DNA of 64,000 nt from Candidatus Latescibacterota bacterium (GCA_020633725.1 JACKDC010000001.1:806001-870000); one strand, 5' to 3'; shown: positions 43,101-51,242, counted from the first letter of the stretch. The notes: generated by a model not told the origin, from the letters alone. Numbers and translations: made by a program.

Positions 43101-44877
43101 GGCTGTAGGAGAAGCACTCGCCCACGCTCATCGAGTCGGCGAAGAGCGACTCGAAGAACGAGTCCTGATAGTAGATGCTGGTGTTCGGGAACGCCTCGCG
43201 CATGCTGCCGACGATCACGACGCCGCCGCCGGCCGGCGCGCGCAGCACGGCCTCGCCCAGGCAGTTGTAGTCGATGGCGCAGGACGTGCAGTTGAGCGCG
43301 TAGATGACGAGCAGGTGGTCGAGTCCGTTCGTGAGGGCGTACATGTTGTCCGCCACGATCGACCCCGTGCCCATGGACATGGTGTAGCGGAAGCCGTGCC
43401 CCACGTGATGCACGATGTGGGCGCGGTTCGCCATGTCGTCGAGCACCGCCGCGGGACTCTCCGGCAGCGTGCCCGGGTAGAGCCAGTCCGTCTCGTAGAA
43501 GCGCAGCGCCTGCATCTGCGGCGGCAGCAGGTTGTCGTAGACGTCCTCGGCGTAGTCGGCCCCGTTGCGCGTGATCAGCTCCACGGGATCGCCGATCTGC
43601 CAGTCGGCCGGGAAGAGCACCTCGGCGTAGAAGCCCACGTTGGCCGTGTAGGTGGGGTCGGGCTGCGAGCTGTAGGCGATGATCTTGTCCACCATCAGCT
43701 GCGCGTCGGCCGCGTTGCGCACGGGCAGGCGGCCCAGGTTGACGTCGGCGATCATGTCCACCGCGTCACCCTGGGTGCCGCCGTAGTTGGACTCGCCGAA
43801 GTACTGGTCGTTGTCGCCGTTCCAGTCGCCGTCGAGGTCCGCGTAGTACAGCTCGGCGGGGATGTCCTCCGGCGGATCCTTGAAGTAGGAGTGCACGTAG
43901 CGGGCGGGCAGCGTGTCGGTGTCGCCGGCCAGCATGACCCAGCGCACGCCCCACTTCTCCAGCGCGTCCTGCAGGAAGAAGCGCAGCGTCTCCTGGAGGT
44001 CGGCGCCCTGGGGATAGTTGGCGCGGATCCAGTCCGTGTCGCGAACCACGGTGGGGATGCCCATGGTCAGCTTGAAGTCGGCCAGGGTCTGGAAGGTGGC
44101 GGCGTACTCGGGCGCGCAGACGATGACCATGTCCACGCCGCTGCCCTCGATGCTGGGCACGCTGCGCGGGTCGAAGGGGCCGTCGTCCTGGCGGACCGCG
44201 CTCGGCGGCGCGAAGCCGCGCACCGCTTCGGGGTTCGCGCTGCTGGCGACGAGCAGGCGCTCGCCGAGGGCCAGGTCCTCCGCGCGCTGGCGCAGGGGCA
44301 CGCGCGCGCCGGGATCGGGCGCCGTCTCCACCACCACGCGCGCGGACAGCAGGCGCTCGAGCAGCGGGGCGCCGTTCTCCATCCGGTAGCGCAGCGGGGC
44401 GAGCAGCAGCTCGGCGCTGGCGAAGCCGCGGAAGCTGCCGGTGGTCTGGGCGTAGAGGTAGTCGGCCGGGAAGCTCTCGCCGGCGTCCTGCCCCACGGGG
44501 GCGACGCTCAGGCGATTGCCGTTCTCGTCCACGACGCCCTCGAAGTCGGCGAGGGCCTGCGCGAGCGGCACCCGGTCGGCGAGGACGTCCTCGAGGCGCA
44601 CCGCCGTCACCCGCTCACCCGAGGGGATCGCGAGCCGCAGCGGCAGCAGGGGCAGCGACGGCTGCTGGGCGACCTCGGTGTGGCCGGGGGTGGCGGCGAG
44701 CAGCGCGGCCAGGTCCTCGGCGGAAGAAAGCGCGCGCAGCGACGCATCCGCGCGCCAGGTCAACTGCAGCTCGGTGGCCAGCGCGGGCAGCGCCTGGGCC
44801 AGCACGAGCAGCAGCACGAGGAGCGGGAGTGACGTGCGAAGATGCAGGGGCAGGCGATGATTGAGGGCAGAGCGCAT
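40144..44877 (-). CDS. C25 (gingipain-family) cysteine peptidase with VCBS/FG-GAP and FlgD-Ig domains
   Basis: 1577 residues from the ATG at 44877 (AGGAGA upstream). After the signal peptide and a ~230-residue pro-region, the C25 catalytic domain has the His motif VHHVGHGFRY (His494 in GHG) and the Cys motif LNCTSCAIDYNCLGEAV (Cys530 or Cys533), aligning with the gingipain HGH/NCC region. Ig-like and Fn3-like domains follow, then at least six VCBS/FG-GAP repeats (xxDLDGDxxLE, about residues 1050-1480). The FlgD-Ig-like end reads ANYPNPFNPSTTIRF ... VVWDGKSDTGAPVASGIYFARV, a type IX-like sorting domain. A cell-surface or secreted protease is inferred. Confidence 0.9.
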   Translation of the reverse strand: MRSALNHRLPLHLRTSLPLLVLLLVLAQALPALATELQLTWRADASLRALSSAEDLAALLAATPGHTEVAQQPSLPLLPLRLAIPSGERVTAVRLEDVLADRVPLAQALADFEGVVDENGNRLSVAPVGQDAGESFPADYLYAQTTGSFRGFASAELLLAPLRYRMENGAPLLERLLSARVVVETAPDPGARVPLRQRAEDLALGERLLVASSANPEAVRGFAPPSAVRQDDGPFDPRSVPSIEGSGVDMVIVCAPEYAATFQTLADFKLTMGIPTVVRDTDWIRANYPQGADLQETLRFFLQDALEKWGVRWVMLAGDTDTLPARYVHSYFKDPPEDIPAELYYADLDGDWNGDNDQYFGESNYGGTQGDAVDMIADVNLGRLPVRNAADAQLMVDKIIAYSSQPDPTYTANVGFYAEVLFPADWQIGDPVELITRNGADYAEDVYDNLLPPQMQALRFYETDWLYPGTLPESPAAVLDDMANRAHIVHHVGHGFRYTMSMGTGSIVADNMYALTNGLDHLLVIYALNCTSCAIDYNCLGEAVLRAPAGGGVVIVGSMREAFPNTSIYYQDSFFESLFADSMSVGECFSYSHNTWSTLGIVEGSHRWTQMSYVLIGDPSLDIWLDTPEALSAALVTPYTLDSTTLELQVSRLGSPLEGARVIASKAGEDRAEGVTDALGMVSIPFRAESMGDIDLSLLHRQDLPTFLAQSVAAGTGPRLSAELLAVEDDPIADPTVNGNADGRLDAGETVRLALRITNAGSAAANALTLDLTLPGGEAAVTESHVATGQTVAAGGQLDLTGLFLVDAPLTLADRRYAALELALSYTGGGDVDQLDVETHAPLPRLFAFDIDDSAGNGDGNPDAGEVYVFQPEWKNYGSTPVDGWQASLTPIDPAGQVLSGAVTLPLLDLLERGASAGINLRENDVSSPNRFALTLTGPLGGTRVDTVQVRRPEAPGMLYLDSSLASDVIDVAWDIPAALPASYLVYRSQSQGGPYSLVSSEPTQHAYFRNDHLEQSTIYYFVVESVDSAGFRSLPSVEFSTSTNPSMLAGWPLQTNFGTASSVVIGDIDGDGDKELAAGAELLYAWHADGVEIQDGDSNSATYGVLSPSGGEFTAALAMADVDPAFPGLEIIGATRNPFGIYVYHGDGTLVSGWPKTLPNWCWGTPAVADVDGDGQVEIFAICLDGNLYAWNANGTPQIGTTGIFASGFGAWSRSSPTLCNLDADPDLEIVLGSYGSKKLYAFNPNGSTVSGFPVTFSDAIHSSPSVGDLDGDYDLEIVFLCENDSLYVINNNGTRRPGFPVYLQSNAAGLAPSPALVDFEDDGQMEIVAGGVVAYTSMNLTVLDNNGVTRPGWPLHFEESSEASPVVVDLDGDGELEIMLGMETGYLYAFEADATDMPGFPILTEAELRSCPTVDDLDGDFSVDVALYGWDAYVYVWNMPAFYRNGLAQWKMFRANPGRTGVFTREEQNTGGDDLPVSAPDGLLFANYPNPFNPSTTIRFVTPAGEGLLPVTLSIHDIQGRRIATLQDGPLSRGVQQSVVWDGKSDTGAPVASGIYFARVEMGDVVHSQKMVLLK

Positions 44878-44950
44878 CCTTGTCTCCTGCGTGGAGGTGC
44901 GGGTCCCGCCGGGGCGGGACAGGGTGTGGGATCGACGTAAACGGACACCA

Positions 44951-44980
44951 AGTATAGCACGCCGCCCGGCGGCGGAACAA
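44951..44980 (-). promoter_or_regulatory. Promoter of the C25 peptidase gene
   Basis: Minus strand: TTGTTC (44980-44975), 18 bases, TATACT (44956-44951). Start near 44944 gives a leader of about 66 nt. Confidence 0.5.
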
Positions 44981-45010
44981 TCGAGCCAAACGCTTGAATC
45001 GTAAAGAATT

Positions 45011-45039
45011 GGGCCGCCCGCTTCCACGGCGGGCGGCCC
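45011..45039 (-). terminator. Hairpin terminator after the pmbA-like gene
   Basis: A perfect 10-bp stem, GGGCCGCCCG (45011-45020) with CGGGCGGCCC (45030-45039), and a nine-base loop. On the minus strand AATTCTTT follows, a poor T tract. It lies between the tldD/pmbA operon and the C25 promoter. Confidence 0.55.
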
Positions 45040-45074
45040 GGTTCCTGCCGATACCGGAAAATGTCCGGTCGGTC

Positions 45075-46424
45075 CTAGAAGTCCGTCCCGCTGCTGAAGC
45101 GGAAGTCCGCCACCCGCAGATGCGGGAGCACGGCGTTGCCCAGCGCCTGGGCTTCGCCGAGCGCCTCGACCTTGCCGAACAGGTCGATGAGGCTCTGGTT
45201 GAAGCGGAAGTTCTTCACCGGGCCGGCCAGGGCCCCGTTCTCGATGAGGAAGGTGCCGTCGCGCGTCATGCCCGTGATCACCATGCGCATGGGATCGACG
45301 ACGTTGGTGTACCAGAGGCGGGTCACCAGCACGCCCCGCTCGACGCCGCCGATCAGCGCCTCGAGACTCGCGGGGCCGCCGTCCATGACCGGAAAGCGCA
45401 CGAACGCGCCCCAGGCGTTGGGCTGGGGCAGGCCGTGGCCGGTGGCCGTCTGCCCGCTGCGGTGGGCGCTGGCGCGATCGTGGAGGAAGCCGCGCACCAC
45501 GCCGCGATCGATCAGGGTGAGCGCCTGGGTGTCGACGCCCTCGCCGTCGAAGCCGATGCCGAAGAGCCGCGGGTCGGCGGGATCCTCGCGCAGCGTGACG
45601 TTCTCGCCGAAGACCTTCTCCCCCAGCTTGTCGGCCAGCGGACAGCGCTCCTCGGCCACGGCCAGGCCGTTGAAGCCGAGATAGGTGAGATAGAAGAGCA
45701 GGTCCTGCGCCGCCTCGGCCTCGAACACCACCGTGTAGCTGCCGGGCGCCAGCTCGCGGGGCGAGCGGCTGTCCAGGCAGCGGCGGCAGGCGTCGCGCGC
45801 GACGGCCTCGGCGTCCACGTCGCCGGCGTCGCGCACGAGGATGCGGCTGCGGCCGGCGCCGTCGCCCTTCTGGGCGCTCACCTCGAAGACGGCCCGGCTG
45901 TGACGCCCGTAGCGGAAGAGGCCGCTGCTGTTGGCCACGCCGAACTGGCCGATCTCGCCGTAGTCGCCGATGGTGCCGTCCGTGCTGAGCGCGATGCCGC
46001 CCAGCTCGATGCCCTCGCCGGCGGCCACGTCGACGGCCGTCTTCACCCAGGCGGCGCGCGTGGCGGCGTCGACGGACGCCGTCCGCGCCGACCAGGCGCG
46101 ATCCTCGCTGCGCGCATCGCCGCGGTGGAAGTCGATCACCTGCTCGCTCTCGGGCTGGATGCGCGCCAGCGCCTCGGCGTCCTCGACGCAGCGCTCGAGA
46201 CCGCCCGGCGACAGGTCGTTCGTGCTCGCCAGCCCGATGCGACGGCCCAGCCGAACGCGCACGCGCAGCTCGTAGCGCTCCTCGGACACGTTCTGCGTGA
46301 TGCGGTTCTCGCCGAAGCGGGTCAGCTCCTCGCGACCGCCCCCCAGGACCAGCTCGGTTTCGTCCGCCTTGCTCGCGGCGAGCACGCGGTCCACGATGCC
46401 GCGGAAGGCCATCTCGTCGATCAT
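45075..46424 (-). CDS. pmbA: TldD/PmbA family metalloprotease subunit (PmbA/TldE-like)
   Basis: 449 residues from the ATG at 46424, overlapping the tldD stop (ATGA). PmbA/TldE lacks the metal-binding motif and forms a heterodimer with TldD that degrades or matures peptides. Family features include RFGENRITQNVSEER, VSAQKGDG, SPRELAPGSYTVVFEAEAAQDLLFYL and YTNVVDPMRMVITGMTRDGTFLIENG near the C-terminus. There is no HExxxH, as expected for this subunit. Confidence 0.92.
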   Translation of the reverse strand: MIDEMAFRGIVDRVLAASKADETELVLGGGREELTRFGENRITQNVSEERYELRVRVRLGRRIGLASTNDLSPGGLERCVEDAEALARIQPESEQVIDFHRGDARSEDRAWSARTASVDAATRAAWVKTAVDVAAGEGIELGGIALSTDGTIGDYGEIGQFGVANSSGLFRYGRHSRAVFEVSAQKGDGAGRSRILVRDAGDVDAEAVARDACRRCLDSRSPRELAPGSYTVVFEAEAAQDLLFYLTYLGFNGLAVAEERCPLADKLGEKVFGENVTLREDPADPRLFGIGFDGEGVDTQALTLIDRGVVRGFLHDRASAHRSGQTATGHGLPQPNAWGAFVRFPVMDGGPASLEALIGGVERGVLVTRLWYTNVVDPMRMVITGMTRDGTFLIENGALAGPVKNFRFNQSLIDLFGKVEALGEAQALGNAVLPHLRVADFRFSSGTDF

Positions 46425-47866
46425 GCGCTCACCCCCACGCGAATCTTGCGGAAGCGGGCCGGGGCGGAGCCGTGCGTCATCCGGGCGGTCTGGCCCGGTT
46501 CGCCCTTGCCGCAGTTCATCACGCCGAAGGGCCGCCACCAGGCGGCGCCGCAGACGGCGTCGCAGGCGCCCCAGAAGTCCGGCGTGCGGCCCTGGTAGGT
46601 GCAGCCGCGCAGCATGCGCGTCTTCTTGCCCTTCTTGATCTCCCAGCCGATCTCGGTGCTGAACTGGAAGTTCAGCCGCATCTGATCGATGCTCCAGCTG
46701 CGGTTGGTCTCGAGCCAGAGGCCGTCGTCGGTGTCTGCGAGCAGGTCATCGAGGTCCCACTGGCCGGGCGCCAGCCCGAGATTCGGGATGCGGATGATCG
46801 GCGTGCGGTTCCAGTTCTCCGCGCGGTTGCAGCCGCGGCTGCGCGCGTTCCCTTCCACCGCCGCCAGTTCGCGGCTGGTCAGGTAGGCGGCGAAGCGGCC
46901 GCCCTCCACGACGTGCCAGCGCTGGGCCGCCACGCCCTCGTCGTCCCAGCCCCGGGTGGCGAGCCCGCGCGCCAGGGTGTTGTCGGCGACCAGGTTCACG
47001 TGCTCGGAGCCGTAGGTGAAGTTGCCCAGCTTCTCGGTGGTCAGGAAGCTGCGGCCGGCGAAGTTCGCCTCCATGCCCAGCACGCGGTCCAGCTCGCTGG
47101 CATGGCCGCAGGACTCGTGGATCTGCAGCGCCATCTGCGATCCCTCGAGGATGATGTCGCGCTCGCCCTCCGGGCAGGGGTCCGCGCCCAGCAGGGCGAC
47201 GGCCTCCTCCCCCACGCGCTGGCTGTTCGCGGCGAGCTCGAACTCGCGCAGCACCTCGTAGCCGCCGCCGAGATGCGTGCCGCCGGCGGAGTCGGGGTAG
47301 CTGCGCCGCTGGATCGTGTTGCCGTCCGCGGCGACCGCGCTCACGCCCCCGCCGCTGGCCAGCAAGGTCTGCTCGAGCTCCGCGCCCTCGGTGCTGACGA
47401 AGAGAATGCGCTGCTCGTCGAAGAGCATCTGCGCCTGCCCCACCTTGACCCGCGGGTCCACGTGCAGCGCCCGCTCGGCGCCGTGGAGCAGGGCGAGCTT
47501 GTCCTCGCGCGAGACGGCGAAGGGATCCTCCGTGTGCGGCGTCGCCCAGCGCGCCTGCTGGACCGGTTCGGCCGCCAGCTCCACGGGCGTTTCCATCACC
47601 CGGGCGCTCGCCTCCGCGATGTCCACGGCCCGCGCGGCCGCCGCCTCGAGGCTCTCGGTGTCCAGGCGGTCCGTGGCCGCGAAGCCCCAGGCGCCGTTCT
47701 TGAGCACGCGGATCCCCACGCCCTGGCTGCGCCTGAGCTCGGCCAGGGCGAGGGCGCCGTTCTTGACCATGAGTTCCTCGCTGCGCCGCTCCACCCAGCG
47801 CGCGTCGGCGTAGCCCGCGCCGCGCAGGCGCGCGGTCTCGATGGCCGCCAGGACCCTGTCCTTCAT
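46421..47866 (-). CDS. tldD: TldD metalloprotease subunit
   Basis: 481 residues from the ATG at 47866 with GGAGGG upstream. The catalytic zinc motif is HESCGHASELDR (HExxxH), and a third ligand should be the Cys in CTYQGRTPDFWGACDAVCG, as in other TldD proteins. With PmbA it forms the TldDE protease, known for maturing microcin B17 and for degrading unfolded peptides. No peptide precursor gene was seen nearby. Confidence 0.93.
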   Translation of the reverse strand: MKDRVLAAIETARLRGAGYADARWVERRSEELMVKNGALALAELRRSQGVGIRVLKNGAWGFAATDRLDTESLEAAAARAVDIAEASARVMETPVELAAEPVQQARWATPHTEDPFAVSREDKLALLHGAERALHVDPRVKVGQAQMLFDEQRILFVSTEGAELEQTLLASGGGVSAVAADGNTIQRRSYPDSAGGTHLGGGYEVLREFELAANSQRVGEEAVALLGADPCPEGERDIILEGSQMALQIHESCGHASELDRVLGMEANFAGRSFLTTEKLGNFTYGSEHVNLVADNTLARGLATRGWDDEGVAAQRWHVVEGGRFAAYLTSRELAAVEGNARSRGCNRAENWNRTPIIRIPNLGLAPGQWDLDDLLADTDDGLWLETNRSWSIDQMRLNFQFSTEIGWEIKKGKKTRMLRGCTYQGRTPDFWGACDAVCGAAWWRPFGVMNCGKGEPGQTARMTHGSAPARFRKIRVGVSA

Positions 47867-47965
47867 GCTGCCCTCCGGTAGTGGTCGTCGGATGAGGGTG
47901 CCCGCGCAGGGGCGCGGGACGGGGCCATCATGCCCCAGGACGCGCCCCAAGTCCAGCGGCTTGGC

Positions 47966-49138
47966 TCAGCGGCGACCGGGCCGCCGCCGCGTCGTGGGCT
48001 CGGCGAGGCGCCGTCGCTGCCGCCGCACGCTGCCGAGCAGGTAGATGATGATCACCAGCATCAGCGCCGTCAGCAGCAGGCCGTTGCGATTGCTGGCGAG
48101 GAAGTTGCCGGGCAGCCAGACGCGCAGCTCGCCCCCCTCCAGCCGGTAGCGCCCGCCGTTCATGCGCAGCGTCACGTGCGCGCTCTCCACACGGAGTTCG
48201 CCGTCGACCGCGTAGCGGCCCACCTGCGGCTCGAGCGGACGTCCGTCGCTGAGCAGCGTCCACTGCCCGTCCGGCTCCACCACCTGGTAGAGATGCTGCG
48301 CGGGCGTCACCAGGACGGGCAGCGCGCGGACGTTGAGCTCGCGGCCGTTGTCCCAGTCCACGTGCAGCCCCTGGGCGTAGAGCCGGTGTTCGGCGTCGAG
48401 GCTCTCCGCGGGCGCCGGGGCCTGCTCCAGCACCGGCCGGTGGTTGCCGCTCTTCACCGAGATGAGCTGACCGGGCTGCTGGAGGAAACGTCGCACCCGC
48501 TCCAGACGAGAGAGCCTGCCGGTCTCCAGCACGGCTTCCGCGGCGAAGAAGAGCGCCGCGAAGGGACGCCCCTCCTTGAGCCCTTCCAGGTCGAGGGAGG
48601 GAATCTGCGGCAGGCTGGCCGCCAGGGCGTCGGCGCCGTCGTCCGCGCGCCCGCAGCCGGGCAGCCCCGCGCGCTGCAGCAGAAAGCCCTCGGCCATTCC
48701 GGCGAACAGCAGGCTGCTGGGCGCGTAGCGCCCGGCCTTCAGGCTGTCGCAGAAAACCAGCAGAGCCGGCGGCTCGAGCTCCAGCTGCTCGTAGAGACAG
48801 AGCCCGCGCTGGCGTCGTTCCAGCGACCAGGACGGCTCCCGCCCCGCCACGCCGCGCAGCTCGCGCAGGCGCGCCCAGCGGCCTGGCAGCTCGCCGGCGG
48901 ACTCGCCGCGGACGGTGGCCGCGGTCCAGTCGGCCAGGTAGTCCCACTCGAGAAACTGCAGCGCCAGATCGCGCGCGGAGTCCGGCGCGGGCAGGGGCGG
49001 ACCGGGCGCCGCCCAGTCGGCCCAGGACGCCACGTCCGCGGCCGCGCGCGGAACGACGACGGCGCCCCACGCCACCAGCGCGAGCAGGGCGAGCGTTCGC
49101 GGCAGCCAGCGGGCCGGTGTGCGCGTCGAGGGTCTCAT
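47966..49138 (-). CDS. Membrane-anchored protein of unknown function (390 aa)
   Basis: From the ATG at 49138 (ATGA overlap with the preceding small gene). A basic N-terminus and hydrophobic segment (TLALLALVAWGAVVVPRAAAD) act as a signal or anchor. The body is a mixed alpha/beta extracytoplasmic domain with HVDWDNGRELNVRALPVLVTPAQHLYQV. Near the C-terminus a second membrane segment (GLLLTALMLVIIIYLLG) precedes a strongly basic tail (SVRRQRRR ... TTRRRPGRR). No family was recognised. It is the last of four genes downstream of the ParA-CBM fusion. Confidence 0.7.
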   Translation of the reverse strand: MRPSTRTPARWLPRTLALLALVAWGAVVVPRAAADVASWADWAAPGPPLPAPDSARDLALQFLEWDYLADWTAATVRGESAGELPGRWARLRELRGVAGREPSWSLERRQRGLCLYEQLELEPPALLVFCDSLKAGRYAPSSLLFAGMAEGFLLQRAGLPGCGRADDGADALAASLPQIPSLDLEGLKEGRPFAALFFAAEAVLETGRLSRLERVRRFLQQPGQLISVKSGNHRPVLEQAPAPAESLDAEHRLYAQGLHVDWDNGRELNVRALPVLVTPAQHLYQVVEPDGQWTLLSDGRPLEPQVGRYAVDGELRVESAHVTLRMNGGRYRLEGGELRVWLPGNFLASNRNGLLLTALMLVIIIYLLGSVRRQRRRLAEPTTRRRPGRR

Positions 49139-49449
49139 GCGGTCGGCCCCCCGCGGGCGAGCAGCTGCCAGTAGTGGTCGAAGACGCGCGCCAGGCCGGC
49201 GAGGGCCTCCTCGGGGCTGCGCACGCGCGCTTCCCAGCTGGGGCCGGTGCCCGTCTGCAGGCGGAAGAGGTCGCGGTGCAGGTGCAGCACGGCGAGGACG
49301 TCGCCGTCCAGCCGGTAGACGCGCTGCAGCGCGCCGGCCTCCACCTGGATGCGCGGGTCGAGCTGGCGGAGCTGCAGCTCGAAGCGGCGCAGCAGCACCG
49401 CGACGACGGGTTCCATGCCGGGCGAGGATCCGGCCCCCGCGGCCGTCAC
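49135..49449 (-). CDS. Small hypothetical protein (104 aa)
   Basis: A GTG at 49449 overlaps the preceding stop (GTGA), and its own stop overlaps the next start (ATGA), so the gene is embedded in a coupled operon and is likely real. The product is soluble and alpha/beta (MEPVVAVLLRRFELQLRQLDPRIQ ... VLAVLHLHRDLFRLQTG ... ARVFDHYWQLLARG). No signal peptide or known domain was recognised. Confidence 0.6.
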   Translation of the reverse strand: MTAAGAGSSPGMEPVVAVLLRRFELQLRQLDPRIQVEAGALQRVYRLDGDVLAVLHLHRDLFRLQTGTGPSWEARVRSPEEALAGLARVFDHYWQLLARGGPTA

Positions 49450-50144
49450 CGGGGCCGGCCTCCGGTCGGCGTCCGGCGCAGCGCCTCGAGGAAGCCCTGG
49501 TAGCGGCGGCGCAGCGGCGGGTCGCCGGACTGCAGCGCCAGCGCGCCGAGACGGCCAGGGTCGAGCAGCTGCCGGCGGGCCAGCGGTCCCCAGATGCCCG
49601 TGACGCCACGGCGCGGCGGCGGCGTGAGGTCGAGGCCGAGGAGGAAGAGCGGTGCGCCGTCGGCGGACGGCGCCGCGCCGTCCGCGCTCTCGACGAGGGC
49701 CAGGATCGGCGAGTGGCCCGGGCGCGGTCCCTCCACGAGCTGGAGCCGCCAGGTCCCCGGCGCGGTCGCCTCGCGCTCGGCCTGTCCCGGGCCGAGGAGC
49801 AGGAGCCCGGGCAGCACCTCCACGCGGAGCGGCGGCGGTGCGCTCGCCCGCCAGTCCAGACCCATGCGCGACGGCGGCGCGCCCAGCAGGCGAGCCGCCA
49901 GGGCGAGGCGCGAGGGCGGCAGCTCCAGGCGCACGGATTCCCCGAGCCGCCAGGCGCTCAGCGCCAGGCTGGCGGCGAGGGCCAGCGGCCAGGGCGAACC
50001 GGGCCGGCCCGTCACGCGACACTCGAGCTCGGGGCCGCAAACGCTTTGCGGGACCCTGGTTTCCACGCTCAGCGTTCGGCTGAGGAAGAGTCCCGAGATG
50101 CTGCGGATGTGATTGGCCCGCTGCGGCTGGCCGGCGACACCCAT
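49446..50144 (-). CDS. Hypothetical protein (232 aa)
   Basis: From the ATG at 50144, with GGGAG eight bases upstream and 15 bases after the ParA-fusion stop. It is rich in Leu, Arg and Pro, has a weakly hydrophobic stretch (WPLALAASLALSAWRLG) and no recognised motif. Its position between the ParA fusion and two further coupled genes suggests a shared function. Confidence 0.55.
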   Translation of the reverse strand: MGVAGQPQRANHIRSISGLFLSRTLSVETRVPQSVCGPELECRVTGRPGSPWPLALAASLALSAWRLGESVRLELPPSRLALAARLLGAPPSRMGLDWRASAPPPLRVEVLPGLLLLGPGQAEREATAPGTWRLQLVEGPRPGHSPILALVESADGAAPSADGAPLFLLGLDLTPPPRRGVTGIWGPLARRQLLDPGRLGALALQSGDPPLRRRYQGFLEALRRTPTGGRPR

Positions 50145-50159
50145 GCGGCGTGCTCCCGT

Positions 50160-51242
50160 CTACGCCCCCACGACGAGCAGTGAGTTCTCGACACCCAGGT
50201 CGTTGAGGCGGGTCTGCTGGTGGCTGGGATCGGTCACCCAGCGCCCGTCGATGATGTAGCGGTACTCGTAGTTGCCCGGCGGCAGGGCCAGCGTGACCTC
50301 CCAGGCGCCGGCGCTCCCCGGCCGCGGCGCGAGCGGGATGCCTCCGGGATTCCAGTGGTTGAAGCTGCCCGTGAGGTAGACCGCGTGCGCCTCGGGAGCG
50401 TGGATGCGGAAGCGGACCCCCTCGTCGCAGCGCTGGGGGCCGAAGAGCAGGGACTCCAGCTCCTCGTCGCGCGCGAGGGTCAGCTCCGCGAGGTGGCCCC
50501 AGAGCTCCTCGGCGAGATTCTCGAAGTCGAGGCGGACGGGCCCGGCCTGCGCCAGTTCCATCACCGGCAGGCCGGCCGCGGCGGCCATCTTGACCCGCAC
50601 GCTGCTGCGCACGCGCGTGGACAACAGGCGGATGCGCGAGTTCGCCGCCAGCTCGGCGTAGAGCTCGCGGCTGAAGAGCGTGCGCGGATTGAACTCGTTG
50701 GCGACCACGAAGCAGGCGGGGCGCTGGCGCGTCTCCTCCTCCAGCACCTCGAGGGTCTCGAGGATCTTCTCGAGTCCGTGCAGCGTGAAGGTGCTGCTGT
50801 CGACCGGCACCAGGAGGGCGTCGGCCGCCACGAGCGCGTTGAAGGTGAGCAGCCCCACGGCGGGCGCCGTGTCGACGATGACCCAGTCGTAGGCCTCAGC
50901 GTGCCGCAGCAGCGCGCTGCGCAGCCGGCTCTCGCGTCCCGGCTGGCGGGCCAGTTCCTGCTCGGCCGCCGAGAGGATGATGCCGCTGGGCACCACGCCG
51001 AGATGGTCGCGCACCTGCACGGTCATCGCGTCCAGCGACGCCGCCGGATCGCTGAGCAGGTCGTAGGTGCCCAGCGCGCAGCGCTCCACTTCCACGCCCA
51101 GGCCCAGGGACGCGTGGCCCTGCGGATCCAGGTCCACGAGCAGGACCCGGAAGCCCTCCTTGGCCCACGCGGCGGCGAGATGGATCGCGAGCGTGGTCTT
51201 GCCGCAGCCGCCCTTCTGGTTAACGACCGCGAGTACCTTCAT
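50160..51242 (-). CDS. ParA/MinD-type ATPase fused to an AMPK-beta-like glycogen-binding domain
   Basis: 360 residues from the ATG at 51242, with GGAGGTG six bases upstream. Residues 1-260 are a ParA ATPase: deviant Walker A KGGCGKTT (10-17), VDLDPQG and VIVDTAPAVG. Residues about 275-360 form a CBM48/AMPK-beta E-set domain (AVYLTGSFNHWNPGG ... GAWEVTLALPPGNYEYRYIIDGRW). The sugar-contacting positions of AMPK-beta are kept: Trp297, Arg328 (Lys in AMPK), Trp335, Leu349 and Asn353. ParA proteins position cargo on nucleoid or membrane; the fusion could tether that activity to glycogen or another alpha-glucan (inference). No ParB gene or parS site was seen. Confidence 0.88.
   Translation of the reverse strand: MKVLAVVNQKGGCGKTTLAIHLAAAWAKEGFRVLLVDLDPQGHASLGLGVEVERCALGTYDLLSDPAASLDAMTVQVRDHLGVVPSGIILSAAEQELARQPGRESRLRSALLRHAEAYDWVIVDTAPAVGLLTFNALVAADALLVPVDSSTFTLHGLEKILETLEVLEEETRQRPACFVVANEFNPRTLFSRELYAELAANSRIRLLSTRVRSSVRVKMAAAAGLPVMELAQAGPVRLDFENLAEELWGHLAELTLARDEELESLLFGPQRCDEGVRFRIHAPEAHAVYLTGSFNHWNPGGIPLAPRPGSAGAWEVTLALPPGNYEYRYIIDGRWVTDPSHQQTRLNDLGVENSLLVVGA

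Noticed and set aside
40171..44832. A 1553-codon open frame antisense to the C25 peptidase gene
   Set aside because: Same composition artefact; no motif, and the sense strand encodes a recognisable multidomain peptidase with promoter and terminator.
45011..45039. Reading the 10-bp stem near 45020 as a mobile-element end
   Set aside because: It is single, lies directly after a stop codon and is best explained as an operon-end hairpin.
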